A DNA stretch of 38,065 nucleotides from Anaerolineae bacterium (GTDB lineage Bacteria; Chloroflexota; Anaerolineae; Anaerolineales; E44-bin32): assembly GCA_011174825.1 (NCBI GenBank), contig DUEZ01000055.1, forward strand, positions 1 through 38,065, read 5' to 3'. Shown piece by piece: positions 7,844-16,299 of the stretch (its first letter is position 1; every line of letters starts with the position of its first letter). The notes beneath the pieces were generated by a model. The model had not been told where the DNA came from. It worked only from the letters and a program-made list of their open reading frames with translations, and searched no databases. A program made the translations under genes and the position numbers.

Positions 7844-10033
7844 ATGCTTGAATCAAAACAATTTCAAACGCAAGTAGATGATAAATCGATATCCATCGAG
7901 ACCGGAAAACTGGCTGCACAAGCTGGTGGTGCTGTTACAGTCCGTCAAGGCGATACAGTTCTCTTCGCGACCGCAACCATGGACAAAACACCTCAAGAGG
8001 GATTAACGTATTTTCCTCTTCGTGTGGACTATGAAGAACGCCTTTACGCTGGTGGCCGAATCCCCGGCTCATTTTTCCGTCGTGAGGGACGTCCTTCCGA
8101 AGCTGCGATTCTCATCGCCAGGTTGGCAGACCGCCCCATACGTCCGTTATTTCCCAAGGATCTGCACAACGATGTACAGGTAATTCTTTACGCGTTGTCA
8201 TCTGATGGGGAGACACCGATTGATGTATTGGGTATCGTCGGTGCTTCTACCGCGCTGACGATTTCAGATGTCCCCTTTGGCGGTCCCGTGGCTGCAATAC
8301 GTGTCGCACACAAAGATGGCAAGTTTGTCTTCAACCCCACGTATCATGAGATGGAGGCGTCCGATCTCGATCTGCGGTTAGCAGGAACGCGCGATGCGAT
8401 ACTGATGGTCGAATGCAACGCGCTCGAGGTTGATGAGGATACGATGGTTGCTGCTCTTGAGGCCGGCCATCGTGCCATGCAACCGATCATTGATCTGCAA
8501 AATGAAATGCGTAGTGCTGTTGGAAAACCCAAGGTCGAGTATATGCCCTATCAATTGTCAGAGGGAGTGCATGAAGCTGTCAAGGATTGGGTTGGCGATC
8601 GAGCAGCTGACTTGGCTGCTCAAAGCCTGACCAAAGCAGAATTGGATAAAAGGTTGAATGAATTACGGGCTGAAGTTGTGGCTGCTCTGATCGAGACCAC
8701 TGAATTTGATGAAGATTCCATCGCTGAAGCCTTTGCTGAGGTTCACAAAGCTGAAGTGCGAGCACGGATCCTAGAGCACGGTCAGCGGCCGGATGGTCGG
8801 GGAACGAAGGATATTCGACAGATCGTTGCCGAGGTGGACCTTAGTCCACGTGCCCATGGATCAGGTTTGTTCACAAGAGGTGAGACTCAGGTGTTGACGC
8901 TGGCGACTCTAGGGACTCCTCGCGAACGACAGGAGCTGGATGGCTTGTCTCCAATCGAGGAAAAGAGATACATGCATCATTACAACTTCCCTCCATTCTC
9001 TGTCGGCGAGACTCGTTTCTTGCGAGGAGCATCACGTCGGGAAGTCGGACACGGGGCATTAGCTGAGAGGGCGTTGGTTCCTGTACTGCCAACATTAGAA
9101 CAGTTCCCCTACACAATGCGTCTGGTATCAGAAGTGCTCTCTTCCAATGGGTCGACTTCGATGGCTTCAGTCTGCGGTTCGACTTTAGCACTCCTAGATA
9201 CCGGCGTGCCGATCCGAGAGCCAGTAGCAGGCGTGGCTATGGGGCTTGTCAAAGAAGGTGAACGATATGCCATCCTGACCGATATCTTAGGGATTGAGGA
9301 TTATCTAGGAGATATGGATTTTAAAGTCGCCGGTACACGTAAGGGTATCACAGCATTACAGATGGATATCAAGATCTCTGGGCTCACTCCCCAGCTTATG
9401 TCTGAAGCCTTATCCCAAGCACGCGAGGCGCGGATGCATGTTTTAGATAAGATCGAGGAATGCATACCCGAACCACGAACCGATCTCAAACCTCATGCCC
9501 CGCGGATGACAGTCCTCAAGATAGATCCTGAGAAAATCGGAGCGATTATCGGCCCAGGTGGTAGGGTGATCCGAAAGATCCAAGAAGAAACTGGAGCGCG
9601 AATTGACATCGAGGACGATGGAACGGTTTATATCGGGGCGGTCGATGGGCCAAGCGCGTTCAAAGCCCAGGAAATGATCGAGAGTCTGACCGAAGAGGCG
9701 GTGGTCGGGCGTATCTACACCGGGAAGGTTGTGCGGATAACAGATTTTGGAGCATTCGTTGAAATTTTGCCCCAAACAGACGGATTGGTGCATATCTCCC
9801 AATTAGATACGGAACATGTCGATCAAGTTGAGGACGTCGCTAAGGTCGGAGACGAGATCACCGTTATGGTAACAAACATCGATCCTGAAGGCAGGATCCG
9901 CCTGTCTCGCCAGGCTGTTCTGGAGGGATGGACTCCTGAGGAAGCAATGGAGCGCGACAAGCGTCCAAAAAAGCGCATGAGCGGACGCAACCGCGGGAAG
10001 CGTCCCCAAAGTTCTCGAGATCGGAGACGCTGA
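7844..10033 (+). CDS. pnp: polyribonucleotide nucleotidyltransferase (PNPase)
   Basis: 3'-to-5' phosphorolytic RNA exonuclease of the degradation machinery, active as a trimer ring. The 729 residues give the full domain order: two RNase PH-like domains flanking a helical linker (for example GRIPGSFFRREGRPSE and RADRPIRPLFP-like segments early, and the second core with SSNGSTSMASVCGSTLAL). A KH domain at about 555-615 carries the GPGG loop near residue 570. An S1 domain at about 622-690 begins GRIYTGKVVRITDFGAFVE. A basic tail follows. ATG 7844 follows GGGGAGGGGAT; in-frame codons upstream lie in the structured leader. A strong terminator follows at 10049. Confidence 0.98.
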   Translation: MLESKQFQTQVDDKSISIETGKLAAQAGGAVTVRQGDTVLFATATMDKTPQEGLTYFPLRVDYEERLYAGGRIPGSFFRREGRPSEAAILIARLADRPIRPLFPKDLHNDVQVILYALSSDGETPIDVLGIVGASTALTISDVPFGGPVAAIRVAHKDGKFVFNPTYHEMEASDLDLRLAGTRDAILMVECNALEVDEDTMVAALEAGHRAMQPIIDLQNEMRSAVGKPKVEYMPYQLSEGVHEAVKDWVGDRAADLAAQSLTKAELDKRLNELRAEVVAALIETTEFDEDSIAEAFAEVHKAEVRARILEHGQRPDGRGTKDIRQIVAEVDLSPRAHGSGLFTRGETQVLTLATLGTPRERQELDGLSPIEEKRYMHHYNFPPFSVGETRFLRGASRREVGHGALAERALVPVLPTLEQFPYTMRLVSEVLSSNGSTSMASVCGSTLALLDTGVPIREPVAGVAMGLVKEGERYAILTDILGIEDYLGDMDFKVAGTRKGITALQMDIKISGLTPQLMSEALSQAREARMHVLDKIEECIPEPRTDLKPHAPRMTVLKIDPEKIGAIIGPGGRVIRKIQEETGARIDIEDDGTVYIGAVDGPSAFKAQEMIESLTEEAVVGRIYTGKVVRITDFGAFVEILPQTDGLVHISQLDTEHVDQVEDVAKVGDEITVMVTNIDPEGRIRLSRQAVLEGWTPEEAMERDKRPKKRMSGRNRGKRPQSSRDRRR

Positions 10034-10048
10034 GATTAATGAACTCTC

Positions 10049-10080
10049 AAACTCCCCCGCTCATGCGGGGGAGTTTGTTT
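10049..10080 (+). terminator. intrinsic terminator after pnp
   Basis: A perfect 12-bp stem, AAACTCCCCCGC (10049-10060) with GCGGGGGAGTTT (10065-10076), a TCAT loop and a short T-rich tail (GTTTCT). Confidence 0.92.
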
Positions 10081-10178
10081 CTCAGACGAATTAACATAGA
10101 GATGTATACTTCCGGTGTCATTCATCGTTTGTTAGATTGCTTCCGATGTTGGCGTTATATTTTCGGTTCAAAATCCTG

Positions 10179-10207
10179 TTGTCATCATGAGTAGCCTTGG
10201 ATAGAAT
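10179..10207 (+). promoter_or_regulatory. promoter of the AI-2E transporter pair
   Basis: TTGTCA (10179-10184), 17 nt, TAGAAT (10202-10207), about 95 nt before the first start codon. The rest of the gap 10081-10301 is AT-rich with no other signal seen. Confidence 0.5.
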
Positions 10208-10301
10208 ACATGCCTGTTGGAAATGCTTATTCATAAATATATAAAAAGGTCAGAGCTAACTTTGATTTGAAGTTTTCCTCAAGACAAGAAAGAATATAGC
10301 C

Positions 10302-11537
10302 ATGAAATCAAACGCAGGCCCCACACCGTCCTCTCCGCCTTGGCAACCGGGCACCCGGCTAGCAGCCGGGGTGTTTCTCATTCTATTCGCACTACTGCTT
10401 CTTTATCTTATACGCTCTTTATTGACTCCGTTGTTCCTCGCCTTGCTATTGGCTTATCTTCTTCACCCTCTCATCATTAAATTATCAAAAGATTGGCGAT
10501 TACCGCGCACTGTTGCGGTTCTTCTCGTGTTTCTCGGTTTGCTTCTCATTCTGATCGGCATGATGACCGGGCTAGGATTGACGATCTCTCAGAGAGCCGT
10601 ACAATTGGCCTCCTATCTGGGAGAACTTTCTGAGACGTTGCCCGCTCAGATTGAGGCCTTAGCTGAATTGCAAATAAACATTGGACGATGGACGATCGAC
10701 CTTTCCCAAGTCAATCTTGAGCCTATCCTATCGGATTTGGCATCGCTCATTAGCCCATTTCTGTCACAAACCGGAAGCTTGCTCGCTTCTGTAGCGAGAA
10801 CGACTGCGTCAGTTGTGACGCTTGTTGTTTTGGCCTTGGTTCTGGCTTATTACCTCCTCCTTGACTTCGGCAAACTCGATGCTGTGATCATGAACATTGT
10901 GCCGCCTGCATATCGTGGGGATTTCCGTCGATTAATGGATGAGACGGGCCATGTTTGGAATGCCTTTATTCGAGGGCAGGCTATCCTAGCAGTTGCCATG
11001 GCCTTGCTGGTTTGGGTAGTCTTAACTCTTCTGAGGGTTCGATTTCCTGTGATGTTGGCGTTAATTTCAGGATTGATGGAATTCGTCCCATGGCTTGGTC
11101 CCATCATTGCTGGTGTGGTTACCATCATGGTGGCGTTGTTCCAAGGGAGCAATATTTGGGGTTTGTCTCCCCTGGGTTTTGCTCTAATCGTCCTCATTGT
11201 GTTCACAATCATTCAACAAATAGAGAATAATGTTCTTTACCCTGGGATCATCGGTCATAGTTTAAACCTGCATCCATTACTCGTTATCATGTCCATCCTG
11301 GCCGGAGGCCTCTTGGCAGGCTTGATCGGATTTTTACTTGCAGCGCCAACAGTGGCCACGCTGCGAATTTGGTTGGGTTATGTATACCGAAAATCAGTTG
11401 GCCTAGATACGTGGATCACGCCAATGATCAGCACTGCACCAGGCTATCAACCCCTTGAGACATTTCGCCGTTTGCCGGAACGTTTCCGAAAGCTGCGAGT
11501 TCGTCTGCGAAGGGAAGACACCGAGGAAGAGGAATGA
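10302..11537 (+). CDS. AI-2E family (PerM/TqsA-like) membrane transporter, copy 1
   Basis: A 411-residue inner-membrane protein with about seven or eight hydrophobic segments. The N-terminal pair spans roughly residues 22-45 and 60-85. A soluble stretch with LSQVNLEPILSDL follows, then the family core HVWNAFIRGQAI (about 220-231), EFVPWLGPIIAGV (about 263-275) and LNLHPLLVIMSILAGG. The C-terminal tail is basic then acidic and cytoplasmic in character. Family members have been linked to autoinducer-2 export or sodium/proton antiport; the substrate here cannot be told. Its stop overlaps the next start by 4 nt. Confidence 0.85.
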   Translation: MKSNAGPTPSSPPWQPGTRLAAGVFLILFALLLLYLIRSLLTPLFLALLLAYLLHPLIIKLSKDWRLPRTVAVLLVFLGLLLILIGMMTGLGLTISQRAVQLASYLGELSETLPAQIEALAELQINIGRWTIDLSQVNLEPILSDLASLISPFLSQTGSLLASVARTTASVVTLVVLALVLAYYLLLDFGKLDAVIMNIVPPAYRGDFRRLMDETGHVWNAFIRGQAILAVAMALLVWVVLTLLRVRFPVMLALISGLMEFVPWLGPIIAGVVTIMVALFQGSNIWGLSPLGFALIVLIVFTIIQQIENNVLYPGIIGHSLNLHPLLVIMSILAGGLLAGLIGFLLAAPTVATLRIWLGYVYRKSVGLDTWITPMISTAPGYQPLETFRRLPERFRKLRVRLRREDTEEEE

Positions 11538-12736
11538 GTGAAGGCGAAGAAGTGAAATCACCCAACTGGAGCTCCTCCGTAAAAATTATCGTTGCGCTGA
11601 TTGGGATCGTGCTGATTGGAGCCCTGCTTACGCGTTTTCACTCCTTCCTCCCTGCAATCGTTCTCGCTGGAATTGTGGCCTTTTTGGTCGTCCCTGTCGT
11701 ACGGACATTTCACACCAGGTTCAAAGTGCCGTGGGGATTGGCTGCTAATGTGTGTTTCTTGTTACTCGTTTTAATCGTGGTAGCCGCATCTACGGTTACA
11801 GGTTTTGCTGTTGTGCAGCAATTACAGGCGCTGTTCCTTACCGTTCAAAATTTCTTATTCGACCTGCCGAATATCTTTGAGACTATAAGTCAACAAACAT
11901 ATGTCCTTGGCCCATGGGAACTTGATCTCTCGCAATTTGATTTGGTGCCATTTGCGGAGCAATTGCTGGCTACCGTACAACCAATTTTTGGTCAATTAAG
12001 CGCGATTCTGGCTTCCTTGGCGACTGGTGCGGTCGAGTGGATCGTTAGGTTGGTCTTCGTGTTGGCCGTGAGTTACTTTCTTACGGTCGACTATAACCGG
12101 ATTCGTGCGGCAGTCATCAACACCTCCATTCCGGGTTTCACGGATGATTTCCGTCGTCTTCGTATCGCGCTTCTTGGAATCTGGAACGCTTTTCTGCGTG
12201 GACAATTACTCATCGTCCTTTCGACTGGCTTTCTCACATGGATCGTTTTTACTGTGTTAGGTGTCCGTTTTTCGATCGGTCTGGGCGTATTAGGGGGGCT
12301 AGCTAAGTTTGTACCTATCGTCGGACCTACGACTGCTGGAGCGATAGGCGCCTTGGTCGCTCTCTTCCAACCGAGTAACTGGTTGGGCTTGACACCATTA
12401 GGACATGCATTGCTTGTCGTCGCAAGTATCACGCTCCTAGATCAGTCGATTGACTATCTGCTCGTGCCCCGTATTATGGGCACTTCGCTTAATTTACACC
12501 CTGTTATCATCTTGATCGGCTTGCTCATCGGTGCTAGTTTAGCAGGGATACTGGGTTTGCTGCTCGCTGCGCCCTTCATGGCTACTTTGCTTCTGCTTGG
12601 TCGCTATATCTACCGAAAAATTGTGGATCTCGACCCATGGGACCCTCCCATCGACGATTTGGGCAAAAAACCGCCTCGGGAGTCCCGAGTGCTAGGCTTC
12701 CTTCGTCGAACGAGGGAAAGAATCCAAAGATCTTAA
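11534..12736 (+). CDS. AI-2E family (PerM/TqsA-like) membrane transporter, copy 2
   Basis: A 400-residue paralogue of the preceding protein with the same architecture: two N-terminal membrane segments, a soluble insert (WELDLSQFDLVPFAEQLL), then GIWNAFLRGQLL, KFVPIVGPTTAGAIG and LNLHPVIILIGLLIGAS. The aligned positions are clearly related but well diverged, so this is an old tandem duplication or a conserved pair rather than a recent copy. ATG overlaps the upstream stop (ATGA), arguing for coupled translation and perhaps a hetero-oligomer (inference). The basic tail ends RRTRERIQRS. No clear terminator follows. Confidence 0.85.
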   Translation: MSEGEEVKSPNWSSSVKIIVALIGIVLIGALLTRFHSFLPAIVLAGIVAFLVVPVVRTFHTRFKVPWGLAANVCFLLLVLIVVAASTVTGFAVVQQLQALFLTVQNFLFDLPNIFETISQQTYVLGPWELDLSQFDLVPFAEQLLATVQPIFGQLSAILASLATGAVEWIVRLVFVLAVSYFLTVDYNRIRAAVINTSIPGFTDDFRRLRIALLGIWNAFLRGQLLIVLSTGFLTWIVFTVLGVRFSIGLGVLGGLAKFVPIVGPTTAGAIGALVALFQPSNWLGLTPLGHALLVVASITLLDQSIDYLLVPRIMGTSLNLHPVIILIGLLIGASLAGILGLLLAAPFMATLLLLGRYIYRKIVDLDPWDPPIDDLGKKPPRESRVLGFLRRTRERIQRS

Positions 12737-12817
12737 TGAGATGTTGTTCATTCTTACAGCCTGTGGGACGCAGGCAAAATCACGTAAATAACGATCTGTC
12801 GTGCCTGAGGATTCAAA

Positions 12818-13126
12818 ATGACACCCATCTTTGAAGTCATCCAGAGATTACTTCTCCGGCAGGGAGAAGAGCAGGGTGGTGCTGGCTTTTCTTATACTGT
12901 TTACTGGACAGATCTTGTGAATGGTTGACCGGTAGAACGCAGGCAGGTTACGCGTTTAGCCGTTGAGCGTATCGTAGAACGGTCAGATTTCAAGCCAAAT
13001 GAGTACAGACGTCTATACCACCTACAAGAGGTGGATGAGATCGCTCATGCAGGCTCCAGCCTCTTAGCTCTTCTCAAGGTGCTTAAGGCTTATGATGAGA
13101 GAGAGAACCCAGGGAAGGATAAGTGA
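12818..13126 (+). pseudogene. small gene interrupted by an in-frame UGA
   Basis: An ATG at 12818 with a good ribosome-binding site (TGAGGA, 12806-12811) opens 36 codons, MTPIFEVIQRLLLRQGEEQG onward, ending at TGA 12926-12928. The same frame then stays open for 65 more codons with protein-like, charged sequence (VERRQVTRLAVERIVER, later HLQEVDEIAHAGSSLLALLK) and stops at 13124, overlapping the next start as TGATG. No ATG, GTG or TTG follows the UGA soon enough to restart the second part as a separate gene. The simplest reading is one gene of about 102 codons hit by a single CGA-to-TGA or TGG-to-TGA change. Programmed read-through is the alternative. Family not recognised. Confidence 0.6.
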
Positions 13127-13305
13127 TGGAAAAGGAAACCGAGATCAAAACGGAAACAATTGCCGAAACGACCAACTTTATCGCATGGAAAGCTGAAGAA
13201 CCGGACGGTGAAATCACATTCCACATCGAGTTGGGAACAGTAACCTTGCATTTCTTTAAGGAGGAGTGGGAAGAATTTATCGAACTCACGCGCGCTTTAA
13301 GCTAA
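13126..13305 (+). CDS. small acidic hypothetical protein
   Basis: A 59-residue protein, not recognised. The N-terminal half is rich in Glu and Thr (MEKETEIKTETIAETTNFIA). The C-terminal half reads like a beta strand then a helix (EITFHIELGTVTLHFFKEEWEEFIELTRA). The ATG at 13126 overlaps the upstream TGA by one base, so it looks translationally coupled to the interrupted gene before it. A GTG at 13123 is an alternative start. The amphipathic, charged composition suggests a partner-binding small protein; function unknown. Confidence 0.55.
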   Translation: MEKETEIKTETIAETTNFIAWKAEEPDGEITFHIELGTVTLHFFKEEWEEFIELTRALS

Positions 13306-13753
13306 TGGTACTTGGTTATCGATAATCGCAGAGTGACCCACTTGACGGCGGTTAAAGCTGAGATACTTAGCTTTTAAACGCTGTTTTTTATATAGGCTGC
13401 TCGGGTAGGAAGCACATGCAATCCCCAAGATCGCAGAACTGGACGAAGGGGATTTCCTCGCTGATTGCGTCTATGTGGTTCTCAAGAAGAGACTCTGAAA
13501 TTAACGCGAATATAAGGATCGATAATAGCCTTGATCGTTGAATCGATCTATGTGGGTGCGATCTCCGAAAATTGGCTGGTATTGCCATTGATAGCTTCAA
13601 TCCTTCGGCTTGCTCAGGGCAAAATCCATCTCATAACTCGAGCTACAACGCTCCTCGAAACTGCACAACTTCTTCGCGTGCATCTGGTCATGCGGGGAGC
13701 TATTTGTATCCTTGATAAGCTATGCTATTATGCAAATGAAATCATTGTGAAGA
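13306..13753. other. gene-free stretch with a weak terminator and a promoter
   Basis: A hairpin, AAAGCTGA (13354-13361) with TTAGCTTT (13367-13374), 8 bp with one G-U, precedes a TTTTTT run at 13384-13389 and may end the small two-gene unit. A promoter for the next gene is listed separately. Open frames here on either strand show no codon bias or family resemblance. A minus-strand stretch faintly suggests a decayed PIN-type sequence but is not called. Confidence 0.4.
13704..13731 (+). promoter_or_regulatory. promoter of the phosphoribosyltransferase gene
   Basis: TTGTAT (13704-13709), 16 nt, TATTAT (13726-13731). The start would be near 13738, giving a short leader before ATG 13766. Confidence 0.45.
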
Positions 13754-13765
13754 TTGTGGGAAAAC

Positions 13766-14272
13766 ATGGAACAACGAAGGGAGTTACTTACCTGGGAGGA
13801 GGTTGAGCAGATCATTGACCACCTCATACCCCAATTCGAGACCGAGTTCGATGCAATGGTGATCGTTACCCGGGGTGGAATCGTTCCAGGTGGAATACTG
13901 GCTGAAGCCTTGGATATTAAGGATGTGCTTACGGCGTCGGTCGATTTTCCTTCTGAGACGCGTCAGAACGCAGCCAAGTTATTATCCTGGCCAAAATTCA
14001 TCCAATTTCCCGAAGACTCACAACTGACTGGGCGTCAAATACTGGTTGTTGACGATGTATGGGGTTCAGGGAGGTATATCACGGCGGTCAAGAACAAGGT
14101 GGCAGCCGCTGGAGGATTCCCCTATACATGTGTACTTCATTACAATCCATATCGGAGCCTCTTTGGTCCAGCTAAACCTGATTACTTCGCCGCCATAACC
14201 GATACCTATATCATTTACCCGTGGGAAACGGATCGTGGGACGGATAAGATCCTCCGCGATGAACCTGGATAG
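13766..14272 (+). CDS. xanthine/guanine-type phosphoribosyltransferase
   Basis: A 168-residue cytosolic type I phosphoribosyltransferase, probably salvaging a purine base with PRPP. The fold markers are VIVTRGGIVPGGILAEAL (about 31-48) for the substrate-side loop and ILVVDDVWGSGR (about 92-103) for the PRPP loop. The segment after it (YFAAITDTYIIYPWE) resembles the C terminus of Gpt/XPRT-like enzymes. The PRPP motif reads WGSG where T-G is usual, a mild variant. ATG 13766 is preferred to a TTG at 13754, although the ribosome-binding site is weak. Base specificity is not resolved. Confidence 0.8.
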   Translation: MEQRRELLTWEEVEQIIDHLIPQFETEFDAMVIVTRGGIVPGGILAEALDIKDVLTASVDFPSETRQNAAKLLSWPKFIQFPEDSQLTGRQILVVDDVWGSGRYITAVKNKVAAAGGFPYTCVLHYNPYRSLFGPAKPDYFAAITDTYIIYPWETDRGTDKILRDEPG

Positions 14273-14482
14273 GGTGTAGAAGCTGGAGGACGGCTTCCTA
14301 GAATAACATCCGTTCGACGGACACATTTCAAGTCAGAAGGTCGTGCGAGCCGTTGGGCACGCTGAGTCCTTTGACAGTCTTATAAATAGCAGGATCGGGC
14401 TCAGGACAGGTAGCGAACAGCCTTGAGCTATATAGATGAGCTCAGCTAAGCACGAATAACAGCGCACGCCAGGATATCAAGT
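14273..14482. other. gap after the phosphoribosyltransferase, nothing recognised
   Basis: About 210 nt with no convincing frame, terminator, tRNA or repeat. It ends at the consensus promoter of the S1-protein leader. Confidence 0.5.
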
Positions 14483-14511
14483 TTGACAACCTACTTGGCC
14501 ATAGGTATAAT
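14483..14511 (+). promoter_or_regulatory. perfect-consensus promoter of the S1-rpsU-infA unit
   Basis: TTGACA (14483-14488), exactly 17 nt, TATAAT (14506-14511). As at 1789, both boxes match fully and a structured leader follows. Confidence 0.9.
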
Positions 14512-14517
14512 GGGCCC

Positions 14518-14656
14518 ACGTTCGTAAATCCCCTTTTGGGTATTTACGCTGGTATATAGAGGAGTGGGTCAAGCAGGTATCCGGTCAATCTGAATTGATG
14601 CCATATGGAATGGTTGATCTGGCCGGCTTATAATCTCGCTGGCCAGATTTTCGTTT
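14518..14656 (+). ncRNA. structured leader of the S1-domain gene
   Basis: About 155 nt separate the predicted start of transcription from the start codon. Hairpin 1 is CGTAAAT (14523-14529) with ATTTACG (14542-14548), continued by CCC/GGG around a TTTT loop. An open middle stretch contains GAGGAGTGGG (14559-14568), and then a terminator-like hairpin follows at 14617-14656. Ribosomal protein S1 represses its own translation in E. coli. A leader with a terminator before an S1-like gene suggests feedback by that protein or sensing of another signal (inference). Confidence 0.5.
14617..14656 (+). terminator. attenuator-like terminator before the S1-domain gene
   Basis: ATCTGGCC (14617-14624) pairs perfectly with GGCCAGAT (14641-14648), extendable by G-T and G-C pairs. 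It is followed by TTTCGTTT. The start codon is only 18 nt beyond. Confidence 0.7.
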
Positions 14657-14673
14657 GCCAGGGATGGGTCTGA

Positions 14674-15792
14674 GTGACTGAGATACACGAGAATCTAGAA
14701 GCTCTGCTCTCGCAAGCGGAACGAGTGGCTGAACCCCAAAGGGGTGATCTGCTGCGTGGACTTGTTATTTCGATCGATGAGAAGGGCTTGATCATTGACC
14801 TTGGACTAAAGCGAGATGGCGTGATACCTGGTGAAGATTTGGAAAATCTCCCACCTGAAGAAGCCAACATTCAGGTAGGGGTCGAAATAGCAGTGATGGT
14901 GGTTGATCCCGTCGATCGTGATGGCAACTTGGTCGTGTCCATTGCTCAAGCACGAGAAAGTGAGGATTGGCTGGAAGCTCATCGTCTAATGGCAAAAGAT
15001 GAAATTATCGAAGCCGTACCTTCGGGATTTAACCGGGGTGGGTTGATTGTGCCCTTTGGACGTTTAAGGGGCTTTGTTCCAGCGTCACACTTGAGTGAGC
15101 TGCCCCGTGGTTTAGATGAAGATGGCCGATCGAACTACTTGCACAAGATGGTCGGCCAAAGGCTTCCATTCAAAGTTATCGAAGTTGACCCACGCCGTAG
15201 ACGATTGGTCTTTTCGGAGCGAAAAGCGATCCGCCAGTGGCGACAAGATCGCAAATCACAAATGATTCAGCAGCTGAGCGAAGGAGAGATACGCAAAGGA
15301 GTTGTGACGAGTTTACGTGAATTCGGGGCATTTGTAGATATTGGTGGAGCGGATGGCTTGATTCACATCTCAGAGTTGTCTTGGAAAAGAGTGGAAGACC
15401 CAGCTGAGATCCTGACAATTGGACAAGAGGTGGAAGCCCAGGTAATCCTCCTTGACTATCAGGCGAATCGTATCGGTCTGAGCTTGAAGAGGTTGCAACC
15501 CAACCCGTGGGAAAGAGCGATAGGCCGACTTGAGATCGGTCAAGTGATTGAGGGGAATATCTCACGACTTGCCGCGGCGGGAATTTACATCCAATTGGAT
15601 GACGGGCCTGAAGGATTATTACGACCACCTGATGGTCCAGGCTCACTAACACCAGGAATGAAAGTACAAGTCCGGGTGTCCACTTTTGAACCCGCACGGG
15701 AGCGGCTGGATTTAGAACTCGTCGATATTATTCACGGCACTCTGCAATCAGAAAACAGCGATGACTTAGATAAAGGAGGTGAAACTCAGTGA
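14674..15792 (+). CDS. ribosomal protein S1-like RNA-binding protein, four S1 domains
   Basis: A 372-residue protein made of four S1 (OB-fold) domains: about 22-92 (RGLVISIDEKGLIIDLG), 105-190 (a divergent copy), 207-277 (KGVVTSLREFGAFVDIGGADGL, the most canonical) and 288-357 (VIEGNISRLAAAGIYIQL). It should bind mRNA and help initiation on the 30S subunit like bacterial S1, though with fewer domains than the six in E. coli. GTG 14674 follows AGGGA. The gene overlaps rpsU by 4 nt and infA lies close behind, so initiation functions are clustered. It is transcribed through the leader at 14518-14656. Confidence 0.88.
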   Translation: MTEIHENLEALLSQAERVAEPQRGDLLRGLVISIDEKGLIIDLGLKRDGVIPGEDLENLPPEEANIQVGVEIAVMVVDPVDRDGNLVVSIAQARESEDWLEAHRLMAKDEIIEAVPSGFNRGGLIVPFGRLRGFVPASHLSELPRGLDEDGRSNYLHKMVGQRLPFKVIEVDPRRRRLVFSERKAIRQWRQDRKSQMIQQLSEGEIRKGVVTSLREFGAFVDIGGADGLIHISELSWKRVEDPAEILTIGQEVEAQVILLDYQANRIGLSLKRLQPNPWERAIGRLEIGQVIEGNISRLAAAGIYIQLDDGPEGLLRPPDGPGSLTPGMKVQVRVSTFEPARERLDLELVDIIHGTLQSENSDDLDKGGETQ

Positions 15793-15998
15793 CATCAGTT
15801 ATTCTACGACCCAATGAATCACAAGAGCAATTGCTTAAACGCTTTCGGAAAAAAGTAGCAAAAAGCGGAATACTGAGCACGGTTCGACGAAAGCGTTGGT
15901 TTGTATCGAAAAGTGAGCTTCGAAGAATACAGCGTAAGAAAGCTATTCGTCGGCTTAAGCGCCGACAGCGCAAGATAGATGCAAGGCAGCGGGATTAA
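15789..15998 (+). CDS. rpsU: 30S ribosomal protein S21
   Basis: A 69-residue, strongly basic protein of the 30S subunit. The family core is visible: ESQEQLLKRFRKKVAKSGIL near residues 10-29 and RRKRWFVSKSELRRIQRKKA near 33-52, with an Arg/Lys-rich tail. It starts at GTG 15789 overlapping the S1-gene stop and has an excellent ribosome-binding site, AAAGGAGGTG (15773-15782). Confidence 0.93.
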   Translation: MTSVILRPNESQEQLLKRFRKKVAKSGILSTVRRKRWFVSKSELRRIQRKKAIRRLKRRQRKIDARQRD

Positions 15999-16050
15999 TT
16001 GGACCGGGATATATGGGTGGTCCTAGAAGTATCACCCGCATGAGGCTTTC

Positions 16051-16299
16051 ATGGCAAAAAAAGAAGAGAAGATAGAGCTAGAAGGGACCGTGGTAGAAGC
16101 GTTACCGGCAACCCAATTTCGTGTCAGACTTGACAACGATCATGAGGTGTTGGCTTACCTATCCGGGAAGATGCGTAAATATTACATCCGCATCTTGTTG
16201 GGCGACCGAGTGCGAGTCGAGGTATCGCCCTACGATCTCAACCGTGGTCGGATCGTCTACCGCTATAAAAAACGAGTTCCCAGCTCAGAAGAAAGCTAG
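16051..16299 (+). CDS. infA: translation initiation factor IF-1
   Basis: An 82-residue single OB-fold protein that binds the 30S A site during initiation. Family features are [21 protein letters not shown] (split by eye at residues 7-27), [30 protein letters not shown] from about 33, and RGRIVYRYK near the end. The C terminus is slightly longer than the usual 72 residues. ATG 16051 follows ATGAGG. It is the third gene of the S1-rpsU-infA cluster; in many bacteria infA sits in the r-protein operon instead, so this placement is notable. Confidence 0.93.
   Translation: MAKKEEKIELEGTVVEALPATQFRVRLDNDHEVLAYLSGKMRKYYIRILLGDRVRVEVSPYDLNRGRIVYRYKKRVPSSEES

Noticed and set aside
12926..12956. UGA as selenocysteine with a SECIS-like stem downstream
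   Set aside because: The protein has no Cys and no redox family resemblance, and the 5-bp stem is too weak. A nonsense change is simpler.
13388..13600. Decayed PIN-domain toxin on the minus strand
   Set aside because: Only a vague similarity in one short stretch, needing frameshifts. No antitoxin partner.
13531..13806. 91-codon plus-strand open frame
   Set aside because: It overlaps the promoter and the 5' end of the phosphoribosyltransferase gene in another frame and shows no family resemblance.
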